The position numbers and the translations under genes are program-made. A model generated the notes under the pieces. That model searched no databases and had not been told where the DNA came from. It was given only the letters and a program-made list of their open reading frames with translations. Source: Triplophysa rosa (Eukaryota > Chordata > Actinopteri > Cypriniformes > Nemacheilidae). Taken from it: a stretch of DNA of 64,000 bases. The DNA lies in NCBI RefSeq assembly GCF_024868665.1, contig NC_079897.1:6430912-6494911 (forward strand), given 5' to 3'. Positions 1-11,176 of this stretch are shown here, one piece after another. Within the stretch, counting starts at the first letter, position 1. Each line of letters starts with the position of its first letter.

Positions 1-195
1 CTGTATTACCTGAAGCCATTGAGTGTTTTACTGATGTTGGATGTTCTTTGTTTGTTTTCTACATATTTCCCGTTTGAATAACTGCTTTTTATGTTCCTTA
101 GAGAATCAAAAAAGCAATAAAACAGCAATACAATAATTCATAAAAGCTTCTTGGCTTGTTTTGTAGTGTGTAAAGCGTGTGACAAGTGTTCATGT
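1..195. other. AT-rich flank, no gene seen
   Basis: No open frame, RNA gene or recognised repeat can be supported here. It ends at the target-site duplication of the first hAT element. Confidence 0.5.
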
Positions 196-311
196 ATCCT
201 AATTAGGGATGCTCATTTCGGTTAATTTCCCTAACCGAGAACCGACACTCGTTATCCGAACATTAACCGATAAGATTCTAATAATAAATTGGAATTAAAA
301 AAATACATGCT

Positions 312-411
312 GCGTCTCATTTCGAAGGCTGCGTCCTCCGGAGGTCGCGTTTGTCCGCCACATACGCCTTCGCATGCGACATCCGGAGGATGCAGACTTC
401 GAAATGAGACA
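312..411. repeat. Imperfect foldback inside the hAT element
   Basis: Two arms of about 37 bp, GCGTCTCATTTCGAAGGCTG at 312 onward and its near reverse complement ending at 411, are separated by about 25 bp. The arms are GC-rich compared with the surrounding AT-rich body, which suggests a small separate insertion or a subterminal structure. No duplication flanking it was identified. Confidence 0.6.
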
Positions 412-726
412 CTGCTACAGTTGACGAGGGTCTGTGACACGTAAAATATACAAAAAAATTTTCACAGATTTATTTTAAAATGCAAACAGCAGCATAACGA
501 ATACATCAACAACAGCACCTGCATTCACATATTATCACATTTTCACGAACCTGTGGCATTTTGGACAATGGAGAAAAACTAAAATAATATATAAATCCAA
601 AGCATAAAATAAACACGCAAGAAAAAAACTGAATTAAATAACAAATTATGACAAAACGAAAACACAGAAGAACCGGCAAAGTTTATTCACGTCAGAAAGT
701 TTTTTCATCAAATAAAAATAGCAGGC

Positions 727-954
727 CTACCTCAATCCAAAGCTTGGAGTTTTATTTAATAAAGTAACATGTTTACGTGTTGTGGTGACAGTCTGGAGCT
801 TGTTGACAATTAGACCCGATGCAGAAAACACCCTTTCAGATGGCACTGATGTCCCGGTAATGTAGAGATAACGCCTCGGGAAGCATGTCACATTTGCTTT
901 CCACCAGCCAGTCTTGGCTAAACATATATAAATCCGATCTGCTATACCACCCAA
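727..954 (-). pseudogene. hAT transposase C-terminal dimerisation domain, remnant
   Basis: A 75-codon open frame contains YLYITGTSVPSERVFSASG followed by IVNKLQ. This matches the hallmark of the hAT C-terminal dimerisation domain (TSVPSERVFS-G-I). Nothing recognisable of the RNase H-like catalytic core is left in the element, so this is a fossil of an autonomous ancestor and not a working gene. Confidence 0.8.
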
Positions 955-1832
955 AATACAAACATTATTTTTTACTTATTCATATTTCACATTCGTATTT
1001 TTACGTCACGTCTAAAAGAAGGCAGGGAAACCACTGGTCGTGCCGTTTTCTTCTCCTTTCCAAAGCGCACAGGCAGCCGATGCTAAGCATCCATGAGATA
1101 CATTTATGTAAAGGATAAATAGATGGCTAGCACCGAAATTCCCTTGCAGTAGCTCCGCTATTAGCTTTGCTGAGCCGTAGACATGCCAGGAAGACAGAGA
1201 ATGTCACAGCGCATTGTGAGCACGATTGTCTAATGTCCACATTTAAAACAAAGAACTTGAGCTTGAGCAAGGCTGCCAGTGGCACTAAGTTTCGAAGGAG
1301 TAAAGCCCTGACAAATGTGGCCTCAACAATCAGATGAATTACACGTGTCCTGTTTCGTCAAGTGATTTGCGTGATCGGATTTTAATCTTGTCTCGAAAAC
1401 GTTTCAGAGGGCATTTACGCCTAGTCGCACACGTCTACACGCTCCGTGAGTTAATGCTTAGCATGTTTTTCTTTCACCATACAGAAAACTAAAAACATGT
1501 ACGATTTAATAGTCATTTAAAATCGTATTATGAAATTATTTTGATGATTAAAAAAATATTAATAAACTTAAAATAAACATACCTTTTTAATCATTTAACT
1601 GATAGTATTAACCGGTCAAAATTTTAACGGTCGGTTAACGGTTAACCGGTCAATATGAGCATCCCTAATCCTAATATTTTTTTACCAGTGACGGCAAATT
1701 CTGAAGGCCGTTCATCCGTCATTTTGACGGAATACAATGAGGGCAATTTGTAACTCCCCGTTTCCCTTCATTAGAGCGTGATATGCTCGTGAAAGGACTT
1801 GCGTGTTTTCACCTGTCATTGTTACTGACTAG

Positions 1833-2548
1833 TAGGGCTGTCACGATTATTAAATAATCATCTCATCGCGATTGTTTGACCTCATCGCGATGGTTTCAGA
1901 TCATCGCAATTATTGCACATCTCTATAGAAGACACTAGGGGGAGCTGTAGTGCATCTGCATATTGCATATTTTAGTGTATATATTGTTACTAAAGCATGA
2001 TAATACAGTACTTGTAAGATGTACCACCAAAACACAATCACTTACTGTAAAAAAAAACATATACAAATTACCTGCACTACAATTTAATATTATTTAAGCA
2101 AATCTCAGTGTGAAAACCAGTCTACCAAAATTTCATTAACACACAAGTAAAATTTTATTGTAGTCTTGCAAGTGAGAAAAAAACAGACTAGAAACTTTTC
2201 TATGACTGATAGCATTTTTGGTGGCTTCAATTCACACCTGATCAATTTACTTAATTTACAAGTATTTGGTGGTTGCATTATTGACAGGTAAAAGCCTAAA
2301 CCTTAAATATATGATGACCCAATTTTTTCCTATGTATTTCCAAGAAAAAAACATAGTCTTGTATTCAGAACAATATGGTCGTTTCATCGCTGAATCAAAA
2401 ATGTACGAGAATTAAATGTCATAGCTCAAAAACAGACAATTAATTGTCATAATCGTCAAAGCCCTAAAACAGACAATTAATCGTCATAATCGCAATGATT
2501 TATTAGACAATTAATCGTCAGTCAAATTTCATAATCGTGACAGCCCTA
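1833..2548. mobile_element. Non-autonomous hAT-type element, family TAGGGCTGTCACG, copy 1
   Basis: The terminal inverted repeats are TAGGGCTGTCACGATTAT and ATAATCGTGACAGCCCTA. Perfect 8-bp duplications CTGACTAG lie at 1825-1832 and 2549-2556. The body is AT-rich with repeated TTAATCGTCATAATCG-like subterminal motifs and no coding capacity. A second copy in opposite orientation lies at 19916-20608. Confidence 0.92.
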
Positions 2549-2696
2549 CTGACTAGACATATTATATATATATATAAATATGTATGTGATGCGATCTGGG
2601 AAAACCTGTTGGATGTCGCGCTGGGACGCGGGAAAGACAGTTCACCTATCAAAGTAAACTACATAACATGAAGAATGAAGGAGTATCAATGCATAT

Positions 2697-3708
2697 TAGG
2701 AGTGTAACGGTTCTCGGTAAATAATTGAACCGCACGGTTCTCCACCAACGGTTCGGCACACGGTCCAACGCGCTTGGACCGAGGCTCATCTTAAATCTGA
2801 CGACGCATTTATAATATGGTTCGTTAAAAATTATAATGCATAAAACAGACTGACAAAGTTCAGCTAATGTATGTTTGTCGATGGATACACATTTAATACC
2901 TACAACAAATCAAATAACATAGGCAAATTTCAATAGGATTGACGTATGCTGTAATATGACCAGTCATTTATGCTTTCATCACCCGGGTGTTGTGAGCGCG
3001 TGAGTGCAGGTGAGACCTGAACAGCACATTTTGCTATTTAAACTAAACTCATTCAAGCCTTGTCAATTTAAACATTTAAGTGCAAGATGATGCACAAGAA
3101 AACTCGCTTGCGCGCTGTGAGAAGATCCGAAGCGCGCATAAGGAAAGTCTCAGACATGGCGCAAATATTGAGTTGTCTTTGAAGCGCTTAAACGGACAAA
3201 TTCACACATGAAGTAGGTCAACATGCCCCGCTTGTCGAGTATCTTAACAAACATAGTAGGTTATGTCTTAAGTAAACGGACGAAAAACAACGCACGTGTA
3301 CAGTATCAGTGTACTGGATCTGTTTCATTCCTCTTTAAGTGACAGCAGCATATTCCTGCTGTCTGTTAAAAGTCAAGGAAATCACTCACTGCTTGTGACT
3401 CAATAGCTTCTGTAACTTCAATTATGATTCGTCTTTATTTAATTTGTACATATGCAATGTTATGTTTTATTTGATTACTTTAATCCATTTCTACCTTAAA
3501 AGGTATATATACAGTATATTATTTCATTTTCTGCTTTGCTCTGTTGTTTTATTGGTGCTGTTACTAGTAGCTTGATTATTTGTTCTTATTTTTATTTGTC
3601 AGTAGTCCCTTTTCCCTGAACATAGCACAAATCGAACCGAACCGAAACCGTGACCCTAAAACCGTGACACAGACCGAACCGTGAGTAATTTGAACCGTTA
3701 CACCCCTA
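2697..3708. mobile_element. Non-autonomous hAT-type element, family TAGGAGTGTAACGG
   Basis: The termini TAGGAGTGTAACGGTTC and GAACCGTTACACCCCTA are inverted repeats, and the 8-bp duplication ATGCATAT is perfect on both sides (2689-2696 and 3709-3716). Subterminal sequence is rich in GAACCG/CGGTTC. No transposase frame is present in the 1012-bp body. Confidence 0.92.
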
Positions 3709-4051
3709 ATGCATATATCCCGCCAGTCCTGTGTAAACTACGCCATGCAAAGTTTTTTATACAATGTTTTCGTGAGATGACAGAGCTCCCCGTCAGCAGC
3801 ACTGGGAGTTATCCCCAGTCAGCTGCTCATGCGAGCCGGACCACGATCGCAAAACATACAAGGGATGATCAGAAGTCCAGACACTATGCACGTGATAAAC
3901 AACGTAAAACTTGCTTCACTGCTTATTAGATGTTGTCCGTAATGTTTGCTCCTTGTGTAGTGATAATGGCAGAGCTCTCGTTCTTTAAGTGTGCCCGCAC
4001 CATTTTCCTTACTTTCGTTTTATTCAAACGGTTTTGTACAGTATTTTTATA

Positions 4052-5621
4052 CACTGCGTTCCAAATTATTATGCAAATGATATCTTTCTCTGGTTTTCCT
4101 AATTTGTCGATGCAAATGACAGTCAGTATAATTTTCAAGTAATCAACAGTTAGGGTACATTTGGAATTTTATTGAACAAACCTCCCACTGACAACAGTAT
4201 TTATTTAAAAAATGAAAAACTCAAAATGCACTGTTCCAAATTATTATGCACAACAGAGTTTGAAAACATTTCATAGGTTGTAAAAAACTGAAAATGGTCA
4301 TTTGTTGAATTTGCAGCATTAGGAGGTCATATTTACTGAAATCAAAAGCTATTTCAATCAAAAACATCCTAACAGGGCAAGTTACATGTTAACATAGGAC
4401 CCCTTCTTTGATATCACCTTCACAATTCTTGCATCCATTGAACTTGTGAGTTTTTGGATAGTTTCTGATTGAATTTCTTTGCAGGATGTCAGAATAGCCT
4501 CCCAGAGCTGCTGTTTTGATGCTAACTGCCTCCCACCATCATAGATCTTTCGCTTGAGGATGCTCCAAAGGTTCTCAATAGGGTTGAGGTCAGGGGAGGA
4601 TGGTGGCCACACCATGAGTTTCTCTCCTTTTATGCCCATAGCAGCCAATGACACAGAGGTATTCTTTGCAGCATGAGATGGTGCATTGTCATGCATGAAG
4701 ATGATTTTGCTACGGAAGGCATGGTTCTTCTTTTTGTACCATGGAAGAAAGTGCTCAGTCAGAAACTCTACATACCTTGCAGAGTTCATTTTCACACCTT
4801 CAGGGACCCTAAAGGGGCCCACCAGCTGTCTCCCCATGATTCCAGCCCAAAACATGACTCCGCCACCTCCTTGCTGACGTCGCAGCCTTGTTGGGACATG
4901 GTGGCCATCCACCAACCATCCACTACTCCATCCATCTGGACCATCCAGGGTTGCACGGCACTCATCAGTAAACAAGACTGTTTGAAAATTAGTCTTCATG
5001 TATGTGTGGGCCCACTGCAACCGTTTCTGCTTGTGAGCATTGGTTAGGGGTGGCCGAATAGTAGGTTTATGCACAACTGCAAGCATCTGGAGGATCCTAC
5101 ACCTTGAGGTTTTCGGGACTCCCGAGGCACCAGCAGCTTCAAATACCTGTTTGCTGCTTTGCAATGGCATTTTTGCAGCTGCTCTCTTAATCCGATGAAT
5201 TTGTCTGGAAGAAACCTTCCTCATTCTGCCTTTATCTGCACGAACCCTTCTGTGCTCTGAATCAGCCACAAATCTCTTCACAGTACGATGATCTCGCTTA
5301 AGTTTTCGTGAAATATCTAATGTTTTCATACCTTGTCCAAGACATTGCACTATTTGACGCTTTTCGGCAGCAGACAGATCCTTTTTCTTTCCCATATTGC
5401 TTGAAACCTGTGGCCTGCTTAATAATGTGGAACGTCCTTCTTAAGTAGTTTTCCTTTAATTGGGCTCACCTGGCAAACTACTTATCACAGGTGTCTGAGA
5501 TTGATTTCAGTGATCCAAAGAGCACTGAGACACAATACCATCCATAAGTTTAATTGAACAATATAAAATTAAATGTTTACGACACTTAAATCCAATTTGC
5601 ATAATAATTTGGAACGCAGTG
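4052..5621 (-). mobile_element. Tc1/mariner transposon, apparently complete
   Basis: Identical 27-bp terminal inverted repeats (starting CACTGCGTTCCAAATTATTA) lie at 4052-4078 and 5595-5621, flanked by TA dinucleotides at 4050-4051 and 5622-5623 as expected for Tc1/mariner insertion. A second copy of the terminal motif (CACTGTTCCAAATTATTATG) lies inside the left end at 4229-4250, and a weaker inverted copy near 5415-5436, giving an IR/DR-like arrangement as in Sleeping Beauty-type elements. The interior encodes one uninterrupted transposase. Identical ends and an open frame indicate a recent insertion. Confidence 0.95.
4382..5395 (-). CDS. Tc1-family DDE transposase, 337 aa, intact frame
   Basis: This enzyme cuts out and reinserts its element at TA dinucleotides. 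The N-terminus (about 1-60) is a helix-turn-helix DNA-binding region (SAAEKRQIVQCLGQG onward), followed by a second helical domain rich in basic residues. The DDE_3-type catalytic core has Asp144 in LFTDECRATLDG, Asp236 in FMHDNAPSHAA, and Glu274 in SSPDLNPIENLW. By my count 37 residues separate Asp236 and Glu274, giving a DD37E spacing instead of the DD34E usual in Tc1. A glycine-rich box QGGGGVMFWAG lies at about 175-185. No stop or frameshift is seen, and the length fits active Tc1 transposases (about 340 aa). Whether it is expressed cannot be judged. Confidence 0.93.
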   Translation of the reverse strand: MGKKKDLSAAEKRQIVQCLGQGMKTLDISRKLKRDHRTVKRFVADSEHRRVRADKGRMRKVSSRQIHRIKRAAAKMPLQSSKQVFEAAGASGVPKTSRCRILQMLAVVHKPTIRPPLTNAHKQKRLQWAHTYMKTNFQTVLFTDECRATLDGPDGWSSGWLVDGHHVPTRLRRQQGGGGVMFWAGIMGRQLVGPFRVPEGVKMNSARYVEFLTEHFLPWYKKKNHAFRSKIIFMHDNAPSHAAKNTSVSLAAMGIKGEKLMVWPPSSPDLNPIENLWSILKRKIYDGGRQLASKQQLWEAILTSCKEIQSETIQKLTSSMDARIVKVISKKGSYVNM

Positions 5622-5882
5622 TAGACTCAAGCACAGCAAGTACACCGTGATGACGTCACGAACATACTAATTAACACCTAACGCCACCTTGCGGGTAATA
5701 ATAGATTATGACGGATTTTTTACGAGCCTGTCAGTCAAAATGACGGACAATAAAAAAAGTCTAGCGCAACCTCTGGTGTGTACGTGTGAAAATGCGTGTG
5801 CTGTAGTCAGACAGAGAGATAAACACTCTGTCAGTTAAACAGAGTGGATGTAGCGCGGATGATGAGAGAAGATGAAAAGAAC

Positions 5883-6967
5883 TAGGGCTGAACGATTAAT
5901 CGAAATCGAATCGCAATCGCGATGTGAGATGTTGCGATTTGCTAATCGCAAGAGGCTGCGATGTGGAAACGATGTGAAATATAGGAAACGCGTCTGTTCC
6001 AAGCCCGCTTTGAGTGGCATTCTTGCTAACCAACAGAGTGAGCGCTCCGTTATGCCTAATCAAAAAAAAAAACAGAAAGCGGGAGAGAGAGAGAGTGTGT
6101 TATTATGGCATCTGCAGAGTCAGATCGATCATATTGGGCAAATAAATACTAAAGAACCATCCAATTCAGAAGACCGCACACACAGCCTGTGTTATACTCG
6201 CTCTCTTCCCTGCGTTGCGCGTCTTGCGGACGAGCCGTTTAAACTTGAGGCGCACACATAGCCCGTTTCATACTCGCTCGTCTCGCGGACGAGCCGTTTA
6301 AACTTGATGCACACACATAGCCTGTTTCATACTCGCGCGATTCTTCCGCGTGTTGCGCGTCTAGCAGACGAGCCATTTAAACTTGATACGCACACATAGC
6401 CTGTTTCATACTCGCGCGTCTCTTCCCCGCGTTGCGCGTCTCGCGGACGAGCCGTTTAAACTTGATGCGCACACATAGCCTGTTTCATACTCGCGTGACT
6501 CTTCCCCGCGTTGCGCGTCTCGCGGACGAGCCGTTTAAACTTGATGCGCACACATAGCCTGTTTCATACTCGCGCGATTCTTCCACGTGTTGCGCGTCTA
6601 GCGGACGAGCCGTTTAAACTTGATACGCACACATAGCCTGTTTCATACTCGCACGTCTCTGCCCTGCATTGCGCGTCTCGTGGACGAGCCGTTTAAACTT
6701 GATGCGCACACACAGCCTGTTGCCTTGACGCACGCAGTAGTCGGCACGCACGCGTTTTGTAATGGTTTTAATGGAAACAATTAGAATTTCTGTAATGTTT
6801 TTTTTGTTGTTTTCTTTCAGCAGGGTAATTATGCCCATACTGTGCTCCACACAACAATATTGAGCTGAAGCTTGAATTAGAAAAGTTAAAATCGCAAATC
6901 AAATTGCAATTGCAATGTCTGTCAAAAAAATCGCAATTAGATATTTTCCCCAAATCGCACAGCCCTA
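5883..6967. mobile_element. Non-autonomous hAT-type element with internal minisatellite
   Basis: The ends TAGGGCTGAACGATTAATCG and AATCGCACAGCCCTA are inverted repeats. The 8-bp duplication AAAAGAAC is perfect at 5875-5882 and 6968-6975. Both flanks are rich in ATCGCAATTGC-like motifs. About half of the 1085 bp is a 79-bp tandem repeat. Confidence 0.92.
6176..6722. repeat. 79-bp tandem repeat, seven copies
   Basis: The landmark GACGAGCCGTTTAAACTTGA (with small variants) recurs at 6229, 6288, 6367, 6446, 6525, 6604 and 6683. Spacing is exactly 79 bp except for the second unit, which is 20 bp shorter. The unit is GC-rich with GCGCGTCTCGCGGACG, unlike the AT-rich flanks. Confidence 0.95.
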
Positions 6968-7158
6968 AAAAGAACGATTGACAACTTATTCGTGAATAAT
7001 GTTAAGTTAAGGCCTGATCCGTCTGAAAATCATAAGCAATGCTCTGACACGGAGCCATCAACCTCCCAGGTTATGTCAAGCCCTGGTCCATTTATCTTGA
7101 GATGTTTTAAGTTTAAATTTCAGTTCAGTGAAGCACTTAAAGCACCAACACTTCTTCA

Positions 7159-7760
7159 GTAAGTTACCTTTCTTGTAGAATTGTGCTTCAAATAAAGAAC
7201 TTTATGTTGACCAGATTGTTAGTTAATCATTTACAAGTCAATTTTGCCTGTATGGACAGCGATTTATAAAAAAAGTGAACTGGTAAAACTGCGGTGTTAA
7301 ATGTGATGCGGTCAAAAATTTGGGTGCACCTAACTTTTGTGCTGGTGCACCTAAAAAAAAAGTTAGACGCACCAGTGCAAAAAGTTAGTCTAGAGCCCTG
7401 CCATATATAAAACTCTAGCTCCGCCACTGGTAACAATGACATTTATTGTGCTTTCACGGATGTGACACCAGCACATTTACAGCACGGACCAGGGGTTTTA
7501 TACTGCCCATGTTCATTGTTTTAACTGTAATGCACCACAACAGCCAAGTGACTTGCGTGACCCACCTTATTCCCCTGTGCTACCCACTTGATGGGCGCAA
7601 TCCACAGTTTGAGAACCCAAACCTCTGATCTAAAGGTCCATGCATTGCACATCATGGCCACTCTGCAGAGGTAAGGGATGTTTTTACACTTATCCTTACA
7701 GAAAACCCCCGGTGGTGCACAGCATGTTGTATTTCTAGCTCTACTTTTTACATTTCCTAC
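7159..7760. other. Intergenic sequence with old transposon ends
   Basis: No gene is supported. At 7310-7399 the sequence ends AGTCTAGAGCCCTG, the reverse complement of a CAGGGCTCTAGACT hAT-like terminus, and at 7409-7431 is the reverse complement of CCAGTGGCGGAGCTAGAG, another hAT-like end. No partner ends or duplications were found for either. Confidence 0.4.
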
Positions 7761-7882
7761 TTAAAGTATTGCAGTATATCGCAAATGTGTATCGTATCGA
7801 AATACATAGCAATATATTGTATCGTGACCCATCTACCGTGATATCTATTGTATCGGGAGGCACTTGCCAATACACAGCCCTA
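7760..7882. mobile_element. hAT-type element end, truncated
   Basis: The stretch carries ATCGTATCG and TATTGTATCGTGACCCATC motifs and ends CCAATACACAGCCCTA. The same terminus closes the element at 18767-19875, so they belong to one family. No matching left end was found upstream, so this copy appears truncated. Confidence 0.55.
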
Positions 7883-8430
7883 CTTGACGTAGGGCGTTTT
7901 TTTTCAGAAAAGTTTATCTTTTTTCAACCTCAAAAGATGCTCTGCAGCTGCAGAAAAAGCGCTCAGGACGATTTTAGAAAACACGGTTTACTCCATATAA
8001 TATAAAACAGATGTTAGCAGCTTCAAAAAAAGAAGTCAAGTCTGAACATGGCTGTATTTTACAACGGGATGCCACCAGCAGTCACTTTAACCGCTGCTAA
8101 AATTCTGATTTATAAATGCAACATCATTGGACAAAATCACAATACAGTACATCTACATTAAAGAGCGGCTATATGCTGTTTGCCCTTTCTCGACAATGTG
8201 TTGCTGTATTACGAATGCTTCATTGATTTTAAATGCAAGTGACAGTTAAATAGGAGAGGCCGAGGGCTCGCACACACATGGAGATGCGCATGACACATTT
8301 TACTTTCAGTTTTAAAATAGGGGCAATTTGGCAACGGCAATTGCTTGAATTAATGGTGGGTTCTATGTCTTTCTTGATGAAAACACACAAAACTATAAAA
8401 AAGTACAGTGACATTTGCTTATATTAAACA
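7883..8430. other. Unique AT-rich sequence, no gene seen
   Basis: Short open frames lack similarity to anything I recognise, and there is no splice-bounded coding exon. Confidence 0.4.
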
Positions 8431-8436
8431 CAGACC

Positions 8437-8845
8437 TTACAAAACGAATAATCACAGCACACATCAAGCAAAAAATAAATAAGAAACGAAAATATTAAAC
8501 ATTTATGTTAAATAATTTGCCTATATTAACAAAACGAGTAATCACGGCACACATTGTGCAACAAATAAATAAATAAGAAACGAATAAGAAAGGAATACGA
8601 AACGAAAAACGTTTCTTAAATAAATATGTAAGGAACGAATAAGAAAGGAATACGAAACGTAAAACGTTTCTTAAATAAATATATAAGGAACGAATAACAA
8701 AGGAATACGAAACGTAAAACGTTTCTTAAATAAATAAATAAGAAACGAATAAGAAAGGAATACGAAACGAAAAAAGTTTCTTAAATAAATATATAAGGAA
8801 CGAAGAAGAAAGGAATACGAAACATAAAACGTTTATGTTAAATAA
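8437..8845. repeat. AT-rich minisatellite, 55-bp period
   Basis: The landmark GGAATACGAAACG (with variants) recurs at 8592, 8646, 8702, 8757 and 8812, i.e. every 54-56 bp. Just before it, a longer unit of about 90 bp (containing ACGA[AG]TAATCAC[AG]GCACACA) occurs twice near 8440 and 8530. The repeats are direct and contiguous, with no unique spacers. Confidence 0.85.
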
Positions 8846-10163
8846 ATGGCAAAGCACCGGCTTTTGAAAATTAGAACAAAAAGAAAATTAAACCTTAACC
8901 GGCTCTTGACAACAGTGCCTACATATTCTACTACATGTTCTTTGCCAGAAAAGCCTCTTGTCAGCACTTCACTCTCCTCAGATGATAAATAAAATCTGAC
9001 TCTTGCTGCTGACCTTACGCTGAATGAGGCAGCCGCGCAACTGTATTTTGGTCTTTGACTAAACTAAGTGATTTTACTATAAAATCTAAACATGATGGTG
9101 GGGGTCAGTGGCAGTGCCACGGTGGACAAGTGATGTAGTTGGTAGGCGGGTGAACACCGTGTATCAAGGGTGACACCGATTATCGCAACAAGCCTAGTAC
9201 TGACCACACAAAACTGAATAAAAATGATGACACTGCTGTTTGATTATGTAATGCTGGCTATTAGACTCTCAGTTGCCAAATGCTCAGATGAACATGGAAA
9301 CTTGGAAACAGATCATTTATTAAACATCAGTGTAACCTGAACCTTCAGTTCTTCTCTCATCTCTATGCTGTAAGCCTTTGGCATATTTTTCTAGTGTCCT
9401 CCTTCCTCATCTTGAAAAGGTATGGTATGTTAGAAATTTACCATTTAGTTTTTATTTTCTAAGGGCACACTATGAGAGGATTTACTACGGGATTTTTTTG
9501 ACTGCACCTTTTAAATATGAAGAATATTTCTTTGGTACTTTCAAAGGGCATTTTGCCCTAAACCCTGGATAATTTCTAACCCTGCTTGGGACTCATGAGT
9601 TCATAGCAAGCTGTTTCTGTCATAGGATATTTACAGCTCATTTGTGTAACAGTTGTGACTTGCCACTAAGGTGCAGAGCACTAAGAAGTCAACAAATGTG
9701 AGACCAGAGAATGGATATATTTCCACTACAAGTCATTTGTTTTTCAGTTGATTGGCGTGTTGGACAGCTTCCGCTCTTCTCCTGCAGATGGACTGTTAGG
9801 TTGCTTAGCTTCCAAAGGGCCAGGTGCTGGCTGTTAGACCTGCAGTGTGTTCAACGTTCTGCAGAGAAAGAGCAGTCTGGTCTGCACCTGCTGCTTCTCT
9901 CCAACCTGCAGCTGTCTCTAATCTCTCATTCCAAGTGCTGAAAAAGTCAAAGCACATTTAGCAGCTGATGTTTTGCAGAGCAACTGTGTTAAATGAATGA
10001 GGAAAGCATGACACCTACCATATTTGTGTTATAACCAACTGATTGCAAAGGATGGTTTAGAATCACTATTCTTGTAAATGTGTGTTAATTATTGGCTAAA
10101 TTGCCTTTTAATTTGACTAGTTTCAGCATATGTAAAATGAAAATTTACTGATAGCATTCTGGC
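8846..10163. other. Unique sequence, no gene seen
   Basis: Nothing beyond short chance open frames is visible. The frame at 9711-9941 has no recognisable domain and no flanking splice signals that would make an exon likely. Confidence 0.4.
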
Positions 10164-11176
10164 TAACTGTGCTTTCACACCGCCAGCGACTCTGTCACTA
10201 TAGGTGTCGCTTGTGTCTTGCTACAAGGTCGTCAGATGGCGTTCCTAGCTTTTATAAACAAACTCTGCAGTAACTGACGAGAGACGGATGACGTGAGCAC
10301 CGCTGCTTTACTCCTATTGGTAGTTGCTCCCGAAAGTCACTCATCATTTGCATAAATCATATGCAACTTTGTCGCGTCACCAGGGTTTTTCCTAGTTCAA
10401 AATGAGGCGGAGATGGTGCCGTCCCGATCTTGTACACACACACACACACACACACACGAAGGCCTACCGTACCTTTAAGTGGCTTAACCAAAGTGACTTT
10501 GACATTTTAAAAGTTCGAATAAAATTAGATGAAAATGACAATTATTACGTTATATAAAACATTACTTTTATAAAAAAAAACAGAAATGTTTTTTATAATC
10601 AAATAAAGCTTTTTTATCATTTTCAACTAACTTTTCAGCCCACAATAGCCAACTGAATTAACCAGTCTTACTAAATGAGCAAAGCTCATTCACATCTTGC
10701 ATTCTCTGTGGTTCACTTTAAATTATTCAATGATCTCTTATATTTGCTAGTGACTGAAAAGTTCAATCGTTTAAATGAGTCATTTGTGTGTCGTTCTGAA
10801 CGCAATGTGTGTTCATACTGGCGAACTCGCTGTGTACAGTATACGCTGATTCAACGATCCCAACTGCACAGCTAAACACGTTAATTTAAGAAACAAAACA
10901 AACAGCCTTGAAAACACAGCTAGCTCTTGTTCTGCAACTCCTTTTAGCGCCTCAGTGTGCTGATAACGAAACAGCGCCTCCAATGGGGCGTAATGCCGCA
11001 ACTACAGTTACAAATGACAGTCTGTTAAAGCACGCAGCATTTCTTGTGAAGACACCCGACATAATTTTGGCAAGAGTCTGAGGCGGCACGACATTCGACA
11101 GAGGCGGCCGCCTCCACACCCACTTCCTGTCGCCAACGGTCACTGTCGCCGGCTCTCTTGAAATGGAAGACATTGC

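Larger units (their letters stand above)
204..1667 (-). mobile_element. hAT DNA transposon (decayed) with 8-bp TSD
   Basis: The termini are inverted repeats (TAGGGATGCTCAT on the left, ATGAGCATCCCTA on the right) followed inward by AACCG-rich sequence at both ends. The element is flanked by perfect 8-bp duplications ATCCTAAT at 196-203 and 1668-1675, the hallmark of hAT integration. The only coding trace is a transposase C-terminus on the minus strand at 727-954. At 1464 bp it is too short to be autonomous. It also holds a small inverted repeat at about 312-411. Confidence 0.9.
5872..7158 (+). pseudogene. First coding exon of a transposon-like gene split by a MITE
   Basis: An ATG at 5872-5874 starts a frame that is interrupted after 5882 by the element at 5883-6967 and its duplicated target. 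Mentally removing the element and one TSD copy gives a continuous frame of about 68 codons that begins MKRTIDNLFVNNV, passes through EPSTSQV, and ends at a consensus splice donor GTAAGT at 7159. The K/R-rich start and acidic, serine-rich stretch resemble the N-termini of hAT-type transposase genes of fish, but no diagnostic domain is seen. It is disrupted in this genome copy. Confidence 0.5.

Noticed and set aside
4673..5047. 124-codon plus-strand frame
   Set aside because: Antisense to the transposase gene; no domain of its own.
5872..6261. 129-codon plus-strand frame
   Set aside because: It runs from the disrupted exon into the MITE and its tandem repeats; only the first few codons belong to the exon.
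8437..8845. Possible CRISPR-like array
   Set aside because: The repeats are contiguous with no unique spacers, and the genome is vertebrate; it is a minisatellite.
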